Both the position numbers and the translations under genes were made by a program. The notes under the pieces are model-generated. The model was not told where the DNA came from. It searched no databases and saw only the letters and a program-made list of their open reading frames with translations. This document shows, piece by piece, positions 33,342-39,989 of a stretch of DNA of 64,000 nucleotides. Position 1 is the stretch's first letter, and the number at the start of each line of letters is the position of its first letter. This DNA comes from GCA-2737725 sp965229355 (GTDB lineage: Bacteria > Pseudomonadota > Alphaproteobacteria > Rhodospirillales > Rhodospirillaceae). Location: assembly GCA_965229355.1 (NCBI GenBank), contig OZ245869.1:2790001-2854000 (forward strand). Direction: 5' to 3'.

Positions 33342-34712
33342 TTACAATTTAATGCTTTGCCAGTTGCCGTACTGCCAAACCCACGCGAACACGCCCGCGG
33401 CAATGAAGCGATAGAAAATAAACCACGCCCATACGGCAAAGAGGCCGTAGCCCATTAGCGGGCCAATCACATAAGCCAGGGGCAGCATCAAGCACCACTG
33501 CAATCCAATGCCAAACTTCGCGACGGTTTTGGTGGCACCTGCGCCTTGCAACGCGTTCAAAATGATAATTGCGATGGCTTCGATCATGATCGTTGCGCCA
33601 GCTAATTGAAGCGGAAGGCGCGCAATATCCAACACGGCAGGGTCGTGTAGGAAAATGCCTAAGATCGGGATGGGAAACAGTACCATGGGTACGCCAATGG
33701 CGGCCATGATTGCCATGCCAATGCGTGCCACCTGCCAGCCCCACGCTTTCGCGTCATCCGGGTCACCACGCCCCAACGCCTGACCCACCAAGGACGCAGC
33801 AGCTAAACCGAGCCCTAAGCCGGGCAAGAATGCGGTTTGCGAAATGTTTAGTAGAACGCTCGCTGCGGCCAGTTCGTTTGTGCCAATGCGGCCAATGATC
33901 GCAAACAGCACCGTAAAACCAGCCGAAAAGAACAGCTGTTGAATCGAGGCCGGAATCGAAATGCTGAAAATGGTTTTAATCGTGTCCCAGCGCGGCAGGC
34001 GTTCCAGGAACCCGTGTGGTTTTGCGAGCTTCCAAGTCTGCGCCGTATAAAGCGACGTGCCCACATACACGGACAAAGTCGTGCCAATACCAGCGCCCAG
34101 TGCGCCAAGTTGCGGTAGTCCGGCGTAGCCGAATACAAACCCAACACTGAGTGCAATTTGCACGATGTGGATGACAATGATGGTACGCATATAAATGCGC
34201 GGCTGGCTGATGCCGTTCCAAAACCCGCGGAAAGCAAAGTTCATGCCCAAACCCATCATGCCAATCATACGCGCTTGTAAGTACGGCACGCCGATTTCAC
34301 GCACGGCTGGGTCGTTTGACAGCAGCTCAAAAATAAACGGTGCTAACGCAATCAGGATCAAGCTCACGGGAATGCCGATGACGGCTGACAAAAACAATCC
34401 GCCGTTCAGCGGAATCGCGGTTTCAGCATCGCGGCCTTCACCTTTACGGCGCGCAGCCATGGCTTGCACGCCTGCAGCTAAACCGGTGATGAACGAACTG
34501 CACATGAAATTCGCGAAGCTCGCGATACCAACCGCAGCCACAGCCGTCGCGCTGACAAAGCCCATCAGGGCGGTGTCGATCAGATTGGTGATGTTTTGTG
34601 AGACCATGCCCGCGACAATGGGGAACGCTAGCAGCGCAATGGTGCGGCGGCGCTCCTTGTAATCAGAGGGCGCGCGGTCAGATATCAGGGTGGTCGATGC
34701 GGGTGTGGACAT
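33342..34712 (-). CDS. MATE-family efflux transporter
   Basis: 456 residues with 12 membrane helices in two MatE halves. Typical parts: AFPIVAGMVSQNITNLIDTA, GLAAGVQAMAARRKGEG, the second-half LGLGLAAASLVGQALGRGDP and a late LNALQGAGATKTV. These carry cationic drugs or metabolites out in exchange for Na+ or H+. There is no local regulator. Confidence 0.93.
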   Translation of the reverse strand: MSTPASTTLISDRAPSDYKERRRTIALLAFPIVAGMVSQNITNLIDTALMGFVSATAVAAVGIASFANFMCSSFITGLAAGVQAMAARRKGEGRDAETAIPLNGGLFLSAVIGIPVSLILIALAPFIFELLSNDPAVREIGVPYLQARMIGMMGLGMNFAFRGFWNGISQPRIYMRTIIVIHIVQIALSVGFVFGYAGLPQLGALGAGIGTTLSVYVGTSLYTAQTWKLAKPHGFLERLPRWDTIKTIFSISIPASIQQLFFSAGFTVLFAIIGRIGTNELAAASVLLNISQTAFLPGLGLGLAAASLVGQALGRGDPDDAKAWGWQVARIGMAIMAAIGVPMVLFPIPILGIFLHDPAVLDIARLPLQLAGATIMIEAIAIIILNALQGAGATKTVAKFGIGLQWCLMLPLAYVIGPLMGYGLFAVWAWFIFYRFIAAGVFAWVWQYGNWQSIKL

Positions 34713-34815
34713 GTGCGTATCATCATACGCTAAAACACAAATGCGGTGCGAGGCCAGAGCCTACACACCGCATTTACCGAATAAGTGTTATGCGAAACTG
34801 GAAAAAGTCGTGGCT

Positions 34816-35352
34816 TTAAGCCGCCGCCAGAACCTGCTCGCCTTCCAGTGTCGCCGCAACCGCGTGCACAACGGCCGCGATACGCACAGCTTGTTGCACC
34901 ACGTCTTGGGTGACTGTGTGCTTGCGTAAGGTTTGCTCGTGGCTATCCATGCACAGGCCGCAACCGTTGATGGCCGAGACGATCAGCGACCAAATTTCAA
35001 AGTCGATCTTTGGCACACCTGGGTTTGCCATCACGTTCATGCGTAAACGTGCGGGTAGCTTGCTGTATTCTTTGTCAGTCACTTCGTGCGTGAAGCGATA
35101 ATAGATGTTGTTCATGCCCATGATCGCAGCAGCCGCTTTGGCGGCATTTAGCGCTTCGGGGGACAACTTCGTCGCAGCTTCAGCGCCGAGGGTTTGAATG
35201 ACCGTGGCATTGCGTGACGCCAAGGCTGCGGCCAGCAAGCCGCCCCATTTTTGTTGATCGTTCAAGGTCGCATCGCTCAACACCGCGCCGAGATTGAGTT
35301 TCAAATCCTTGGCGTATTCTGGCAAGGCATCGCGTAAGGCATCGGTGGACAT
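34816..35352 (-). CDS. ahpD: Alkylhydroperoxidase AhpD
   Basis: 178 residues, the usual AhpD length. Active site INGCGLCMDSHEQTL with the CxxC pair and His. AhpD reduces peroxides and recycles AhpC through lipoamide-dependent reactions. AGGAG about 9 bases before the ATG. It lies behind ahpC on the same strand with a 115-base gap that holds a G-rich tract, and OxyR is divergent upstream of ahpC: a complete peroxide module. Confidence 0.93.
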   Translation of the reverse strand: MSTDALRDALPEYAKDLKLNLGAVLSDATLNDQQKWGGLLAAALASRNATVIQTLGAEAATKLSPEALNAAKAAAAIMGMNNIYYRFTHEVTDKEYSKLPARLRMNVMANPGVPKIDFEIWSLIVSAINGCGLCMDSHEQTLRKHTVTQDVVQQAVRIAAVVHAVAATLEGEQVLAAA

Positions 35353-35392
35353 GGTTCGTACTCCTAAAAAGAAAACCCGGAGACCGCTCTTT

Positions 35393-35430
35393 GGGGGAGG
35401 GGGAGAGGGGGTAAAAAGCGGCCCCCGGGG
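35393..35430 (+). other. G-rich tract between ahpC and ahpD
   Basis: Three runs of five G (35393-35397, 35399-35403, 35407-35411) and a fourth run of four G (35427-35430) on the plus strand, which is the template strand for ahpC-ahpD. It could form a G-quadruplex on that strand; no function is shown. Confidence 0.4.
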
Positions 35431-35467
35431 ACGTTTAAGTCTGTGGTTCGTCTAAGCCTTTAAAAGC

Positions 35468-36001
35468 TTAGGCGGCCTTCAAGGTGTCTTCGCCTTTATT
35501 CCAAGCGCACGGGCAGAGTTCGTCCGTTTGCAAGGCGTCGAGGACGCGCAAGATTTCTTGCGGGTTACGGCCGACATTGAGATCGTTCACAGACACGTGG
35601 CGCACGATGTTGTCGGCATCGGCGATGATCGTCGCGCGGTAGGCCACGCCTTCGTTCGGCTCAAGAATGCCCAGCGCGTTCGCCAGGTCTTTCTTGATGT
35701 CGGCCAACCACGGATACTTCACAGCACCCAGGTCTTCACGGCTTTGACGCCAAGCGTGGTGGACGAAGTCAGAGTCGGTCGAAGCGCCAAGCAATTGCGC
35801 ATCACGATCCAAGAAATCTTTGTTCAGGGCATCAAAGCCCAGGATTTCGGTCGGGCACACGAACGTAAAATCTTTGGGCCAGAACACGAAGACCTTCCAT
35901 TTGCCAGCATACGAAGCGTCGGTAATCACCGGAAATTCCAGGGTTTTGTCGACCGAGGCTTTCAGGGAGAAGGCTGGAAGTTTTTGACCAATGGTAATCA
36001 T
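35468..36001 (-). CDS. ahpC: Peroxiredoxin AhpC
   Basis: 177 residues from the ATG at 36001. Peroxidatic Cys49 in DFTFVCPTE, resolving cysteine in DELCPCAWNKG near the end. It reduces hydrogen peroxide and organic peroxides in the cytoplasm. It is divergent from oxyR (161 bases between starts), the classic arrangement for OxyR control. A frame open to 36076 exists, but the family starts at MITIGQKLPAF. Confidence 0.95.
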   Translation of the reverse strand: MITIGQKLPAFSLKASVDKTLEFPVITDASYAGKWKVFVFWPKDFTFVCPTEILGFDALNKDFLDRDAQLLGASTDSDFVHHAWRQSREDLGAVKYPWLADIKKDLANALGILEPNEGVAYRATIIADADNIVRHVSVNDLNVGRNPQEILRVLDALQTDELCPCAWNKGEDTLKAA

Positions 36002-36129
36002 GGGGTTGCTCCATACATTAATAGGGTGTCGCACCTGACATCCGAATATGAACCCCACCCCACACATGGGTTTCACGCCCGACCGCCGGTACCCCCCATA
36101 TATGCCTCTTGCCTTTAACCAAATCTAAC

Positions 36130-36152
36130 GATTAAATATTGTTTTTATAATC
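36130..36152. promoter_or_regulatory. Palindromic site and -10 box between ahpC and oxyR
   Basis: GATTA and TAATC arms separated by 13 bases, with a perfect TATAAT at 36146-36151 just before the oxyR ATG (36163). This could be an OxyR/LysR-type site that also represses oxyR. Only the symmetry and position support it. Confidence 0.4.
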
Positions 36153-36162
36153 GAGAAATTCG

Positions 36163-37089
36163 ATGAGAGATTTGCCCTCGCCACGTCAGCTTCGTTACCT
36201 GATCGCGCTGTCCGAAACGCTGCATTTCGGGCGCGCAGCACAGCAGTGCGCGGTCACGCAATCCACCCTCAGCGCAGGCTTGAAAGAGCTGGAAGCAACC
36301 CTGGGCGTCACGCTGGTGGAACGCACGAAGCGTAATGTTGTGGTGACAGCGCTGGGGCGCGTCATTGCATCGCGGGCGCGCGAGACATTGCAAGCGTTGG
36401 AAGACTTGGTGGATCTGGCGCAAAGCGGTCGCGGCGAACTGGTGGGGCCGTTGAACCTGGGCGTTATTCCCACCATCGCACCGTATTTGTTGCCCGCTTT
36501 ACTGACGGCCACGCGCAAAAAGTTTCCAAAGTTAAAAGTATTTGTGCGCGAAGAGCAAACCGCAGTTGTCCTTAACCGCTTACACGAAGGCACGTTGGAT
36601 ATCGCACTGATTGCCTTGCCTTACGATACAGATGCCTTGGCTGTGGATGTGATTGGCGCGGAAGATGTGGTGATATGCTTGCCCGCAGATCATGCCCTAG
36701 CCAAAAAGAAAAGCATTGCGGTTACCGACTTGAAAGATGTGCCGCTGCTAATGTTGGAAGATGGCCACTGCTTGCGTGATCATGCGTTGGCGGCGTGCAG
36801 CCTCACAACCCGGCGCGCGAATGAAGTGTATCAGGCGACATCATTGGCAACCTTGGTGCAAATGGTGCGCGGTGGTTTGGGTGTGACAATGTTGCCGCGC
36901 ATGGCCGCGCCCCTTGAAACCGCAGGTCAAGGCGGCATTGTCATCCGCACGCTCGAACATGAAACGCCAGCCCGTCAAATTGCATTGGTGTGGCGCGCAA
37001 CCGCAGTTAAGGCACCTGAATTTGAAAAACTCGCAGAAGTGTTCCGGACTGTTTTTAAAGCCCATGAACGTGATGTGCGTAAGGTCTAA
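36163..37089 (+). CDS. oxyR: OxyR, peroxide-sensing LysR regulator
   Basis: 308 residues. Winged helix at about 5-65 (PSPRQLRYLIALSETLHFGR, AAQQCAVTQSTLSAGLKELE). The redox pair is Cys203 and Cys212 in LEDGHCLRDHALAACSL, nine residues apart as in E. coli OxyR (C199/C208). Oxidation to a disulfide switches on ahpC and related genes. It is divergent from ahpC. Confidence 0.93.
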   Translation: MRDLPSPRQLRYLIALSETLHFGRAAQQCAVTQSTLSAGLKELEATLGVTLVERTKRNVVVTALGRVIASRARETLQALEDLVDLAQSGRGELVGPLNLGVIPTIAPYLLPALLTATRKKFPKLKVFVREEQTAVVLNRLHEGTLDIALIALPYDTDALAVDVIGAEDVVICLPADHALAKKKSIAVTDLKDVPLLMLEDGHCLRDHALAACSLTTRRANEVYQATSLATLVQMVRGGLGVTMLPRMAAPLETAGQGGIVIRTLEHETPARQIALVWRATAVKAPEFEKLAEVFRTVFKAHERDVRKV

Positions 37090-37093
37090 GCGG

Positions 37094-37465
37094 ATGCGTC
37101 GATGTGCTTCGCTGATCAGCATTTGTCTCGCTGCATTTTCCTTAAGTGCATTGAAGCTGCCAGCTGATACGCAGATCACAGGCATTGATCTTGCACGCGC
37201 TTGCCAAAAAGACGCACCAGAAGATCAAAGCTTATGCCGTGGATTTATCGATGGGTTTACCTATGGCAGTCAGTTGGCCGTAGGCCCCGAATTTATTCGG
37301 CAATGGCGTTACGGTGAACAGAGCTGGTGCTTTCCGATCGACGCCAACAACGCAGCCTTGCGTGATGCTTTCCTAAAACACGCACAAGCCAATACTGGCA
37401 CCCTGCATTTCCCGGCGTCTGTGGTGCTGGCCAATGCTTTTGCGCTCCAATACCCGTGCCGCTAA
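37094..37465 (+). CDS. Exported Rap1a/Tai-like protein
   Basis: 123 residues from the ATG at 37094; the frame is open far upstream but this ATG starts a signal peptide (RRCASLISICLAAFSLSALK) and lies 4 bases after oxyR. The mature part fits the Rap1a immunity fold: SLCRGFIDGFTYG, QSWCFPIDANNAA, FPASVVLANAFALQYPC, with four conserved cysteines likely in two disulfides. Rap1a protects Serratia from a type VI amidase effector, but no type VI genes are here, so this role is not assumed. Confidence 0.72.
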   Translation: MRRCASLISICLAAFSLSALKLPADTQITGIDLARACQKDAPEDQSLCRGFIDGFTYGSQLAVGPEFIRQWRYGEQSWCFPIDANNAALRDAFLKHAQANTGTLHFPASVVLANAFALQYPCR

Positions 37466-37475
37466 ATCGGCGCAT

Positions 37476-37511
37476 AAAAAAACGCTGAGCAGCTTTGGCG
37501 GCTGCTCAGCG
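37476..37511 (-). terminator. Intrinsic terminator for the TPR protein gene
   Basis: Perfect 11-base stem CGCTGAGCAGC (37483-37493) with GCTGCTCAGCG (37501-37511), loop of 7; on the minus strand it is followed by seven T. It lies 34 bases beyond the stop at 37545 and may also slow convergent transcription from oxyR. Confidence 0.85.
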
Positions 37512-37544
37512 ATCAAGGCGTAATGGAACCTGACTCAGATAAAT

Positions 37545-38039
37545 TTAGTAGTTCGCCACCAATGCAACGTAGTGGTGGTCTTCTTTCCAGCGCATCGACG
37601 TAATATTGCGCTCGCTCAAATCGCTTTGCGGGTTAAGTGCTTTGGCTTTGGCGTAATCTTCACGTGCCAGCGATTCTTTGCCCATCTTGGCGTAGAGGTT
37701 GCCGCGGTTGATGTAGGCGCTGGGGCGATCTGGCGTCAGCGCAACGCTTTGGCTGCAAACGTCAACACCTTGCGTGTACATCCGCTTCATGGCCAACGAG
37801 ACGCACAGCGTGTTCAGGGCTGCGGCTTTCTCATTCACCGTCAGATTGCCAGTGCTGATGGCAGCGCTGGCCAGCTTTTCGCCTTGGTACCAATCTTGGC
37901 TTTGAACGGCCTGCGACATGCGGGCCACCAGTTCATTCTTGGCTGGGGCAACAGCCGCTGTTTGCAGGTCTGCGGCAATGGCATTGGCCGCTAATACATT
38001 GAAGGTAAACAACAAAGCTGCACGGGGCAGGGTTTTCAT
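37545..38039 (-). CDS. Exported TPR protein
   Basis: 164 residues from the ATG at 38039, AGGAG 9-10 bases upstream. Signal peptide to about residue 22 (ANAIAAD). TPR-like helices cover residues 60-150 (AYINRGNLYAKMGKESLARE, DYAKAKALNP). It is probably a periplasmic scaffold with an unknown partner. A strong terminator follows it. Confidence 0.8.
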   Translation of the reverse strand: MKTLPRAALLFTFNVLAANAIAADLQTAAVAPAKNELVARMSQAVQSQDWYQGEKLASAAISTGNLTVNEKAAALNTLCVSLAMKRMYTQGVDVCSQSVALTPDRPSAYINRGNLYAKMGKESLAREDYAKAKALNPQSDLSERNITSMRWKEDHHYVALVANY

Positions 38040-38606
38040 GAGGTCGCACTCCTTAAAGGCATCGAGGGGGTGCACAAAAAATGTGCGCTATCATTAAACG
38101 ATTAAAATAAGTGCAGTTCAAATGATTATATTGCATAGCAACATGAATATTGTTGCAATGCACAAGGTAATGGGGGAGTATTAGCTAACCGGAATCCCTA
38201 CTGACTTGGCTTAGATTGTCCGTTCCTGGACACGACTCTGATCAAGCCTCCACATGCCCCAAATTCCCTCTTAGAATCAGCTCAGTAGGCAAATTTAGCG
38301 CCTATATGTGCGGCGCTGCGTTGACAGCCCAATCGCCGCTAAGACCTTCGAGGATGCTTGCGGCATCCTCTGCAATTAATTATAATTATCAATTATCGGC
38401 GCTATCTGACCAGAAAATGGGTGATTCTTCTCTTATCTGGGTGCAGTTGCGAACTTTTTTCCGCGAAGGTTTGCATAACGCTGGCAAAGACAGTATCTGA
38501 ACCGCCGAAAGTGCTCCGCAGCAGTATTTAGAAGCCGTCCTTTAAAAGTTGTCGTCAGGTCTCGTTACCGAAGTCCCTGCACCGACCACGTTTGAGCAGG
38601 GATCGT
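38040..38606. other. Gene-free stretch upstream of the ferredoxin reductase
   Basis: About 570 bases with no convincing gene. It contains an AT-rich promoter-like part (38090-38160) and a perfect 8-base hairpin GAGGATGC/GCATCCTC at 38350-38370 followed by an AT-rich run. A 94-codon frame at 38216-38500 has no recognisable features and is not called. Confidence 0.5.
38350..38370 (+). repeat. Hairpin in the 38-kb gap
   Basis: GAGGATGC (38350-38357) and GCATCCTC (38363-38370) with a 5-base loop, followed by TGCAATTAATTATAATTATC. It may be a weak terminator or an mRNA structure. Confidence 0.4.
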
Positions 38607-39410
38607 ATGTCGAACATTAGAAAAGAGACCGTAAAGAGTGTCCGTCGTTGGACCGAAGGCTTGTTCAGCTTCACAACGACGCGTGACCCTGGCTTCCGTT
38701 TCGACGCTGGTATGTTCACCATGATCGGCCTGGAAGTGAACGGCCGTCCGCTCCTGCGCGCTTATTCTGTTGCCTCACCGGCTTATGCCGAAGAGCTCGA
38801 ATTCTTATCTATCGTTGTGCCCGAAGGTCCGCTGACCTCGAAGCTGCAACACATTAAGCCAGGCGATGAAATTCTGGTGGGCGCGAAGCCGACTGGCACA
38901 TTGCTGCTGCACAACCTCACACCGGGCCGCACGCTGTACCTCATGGCGACTGGCACGGGCTTGGCTGCATTCTTAGGTTTGATCCGCGAGCCTGAAGTGT
39001 ACGACCGCTTTGATAAGGTCGTGCTGGTGCACGGTGTGCGCCACGTGGCGGAACTGGCCTATCACGACTACCTCACCAACGAATTGCCGAAAGACGATTT
39101 GTTAGGCGAATTGGTTTCGGAAAAACTGATCTATGTCCCGACCGTGACGCGCGAAGACTTCGTGCGCAAAGGCCGCGTGACCGACCTTTTGGAAAGCGGC
39201 AGTTTGGCCAAAGAATTCAATTTGCCGGAATTGAGCCCCGAACATGATCGCATCATGATCTGCGGCAGCACGGCGATGTTGAATGATCTGGCCGACATGC
39301 TGGATGCCAAGGGCTTCCAGGAAGGTTCAAACGCGAAGCCCGGTGACTACGTGGTTGAAAAGGCGTTTGCCGATCAATCGCGCAGCAAGCAAAAGCAAGC
39401 CGCTGAGTAG
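38607..39410 (+). CDS. fpr: Ferredoxin-NADP reductase
   Basis: 267 residues from the ATG at 38607 with AGGGA 5-6 bases upstream. FAD-binding motif RAYSVASP, then EGPLTSKLQHIKPGDEI, NADP-binding ATGTGLAAFLGLIRE and MICGSTAMLNDLADML. The C-terminus runs past the usual end by about 14 residues (FADQSRSKQKQAAE), with the aromatic stacking residue position less clear. It links NADPH to ferredoxin or flavodoxin, often in oxidative-stress defence, which fits the peroxide genes nearby. Confidence 0.92.
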   Translation: MSNIRKETVKSVRRWTEGLFSFTTTRDPGFRFDAGMFTMIGLEVNGRPLLRAYSVASPAYAEELEFLSIVVPEGPLTSKLQHIKPGDEILVGAKPTGTLLLHNLTPGRTLYLMATGTGLAAFLGLIREPEVYDRFDKVVLVHGVRHVAELAYHDYLTNELPKDDLLGELVSEKLIYVPTVTREDFVRKGRVTDLLESGSLAKEFNLPELSPEHDRIMICGSTAMLNDLADMLDAKGFQEGSNAKPGDYVVEKAFADQSRSKQKQAAE

Positions 39411-39418
39411 TCAGCCGC

Positions 39419-39658
39419 TTATTGCTGCTTTGCGTCTGGGCTTACATCATCATCTTCGATCATCGATCCGCATAAGCCCAGATTGTAAAAATCAAAGGGT
39501 GTGCCGGTCATCGCGTGCGCGATGATGATGCGTTCAGAAAATGTCGCATGGCGCGGCCCCACCACAATCTCCTCGAACTTCGTTAGAAGCGTGTTCCATG
39601 TATTGGCGGGCCGCGTATTTAACGGACGTAACGAGGCTGTATCAAAGTGCTGGTTCAT
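39419..39658 (-). CDS. Unknown 79-residue protein behind a long hairpin
   Basis: 79 residues from the ATG at 39658, with GGGGAG 6 bases upstream. No signal or membrane segment; the middle HATFSERIIIAHAMTGTPFD looks helical and the end is acidic (IEDDDVSPDAKQQ). Not recognised. Its leader holds a near-perfect 20-base inverted repeat ending 9 bases before the ribosome site, which makes expression control by RNA structure possible. Confidence 0.5.
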   Translation of the reverse strand: MNQHFDTASLRPLNTRPANTWNTLLTKFEEIVVGPRHATFSERIIIAHAMTGTPFDFYNLGLCGSMIEDDDVSPDAKQQ

Positions 39659-39673
39659 ACGCATCTCCCCGAA

Positions 39674-39746
39674 CTGCGATACGGAAATTGCTGGTGGGAA
39701 GCCTCTTCGGAAGGGAGGAGTCTTAAAGCAAGTTTCCGTATCGCAG
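39674..39746. repeat. Long near-perfect inverted repeat (73 bases)
   Basis: Left arm 39674-39692 starts CTGCGATACGGAAA, right arm 39727-39746 ends TTTCCGTATCGCAG; the arms match over 19 bases apart from one inserted base. The 34-base interior can fold further (CCTC near 39702 with GAGG near 39716). It is either a small mobile palindromic element or a leader structure of the 79-residue gene. Confidence 0.75.
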
Positions 39747-39941
39747 CGACTCGTGATGTTCCAAAAACTCTCTGAAGCCTAGCTTTCATGGGGGTGCGGC
39801 AAACGTACAGCGCGCCTGCGCCAAACTTGCCAGGAGCCAGCATGGAAGAGGATAAACTCTACTAAAATAGTAGGGTATTCAGATAAATGTTCCCTCTTGA
39901 CGGACCTGCGAAATGTGAGCGGGTTTAAAAGCGGGTATAAA

Positions 39942-39967
39942 AAAGGCCGGGGCATACCCCGGCCTTT
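39942..39967. terminator. Intrinsic terminator of the TonB receptor gene
   Basis: AAAGGCCGGGG (39942-39952) pairs with CCCCGGCCTTT (39957-39967), loop CATA; on the minus strand it is followed by a run of T. It is located 23 bases beyond the receptor stop. Confidence 0.9.
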
Positions 39968-39989
39968 CTCGTCTTAGATCGAAAGAAGC

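Larger units (their letters stand above)
39659..39989. other. Gene-free stretch with palindromes and a terminator
   Basis: 331 bases: the long inverted repeat at 39674-39746, a short palindrome CTACT-AAAAT-AGTAG at 39859-39873, and the TonB receptor terminator at 39942-39967. No gene seen. Confidence 0.6.

Noticed and set aside
37094..37465. Type VI secretion immunity locus
   Set aside because: Only the Rap1a-like fold is present; no effector or type VI component is within the window.
38216..38500. 94-codon plus-strand frame in the 38-kb gap
   Set aside because: No ribosome site, no recognisable motif and a chance-like translation; a hairpin lies inside it.
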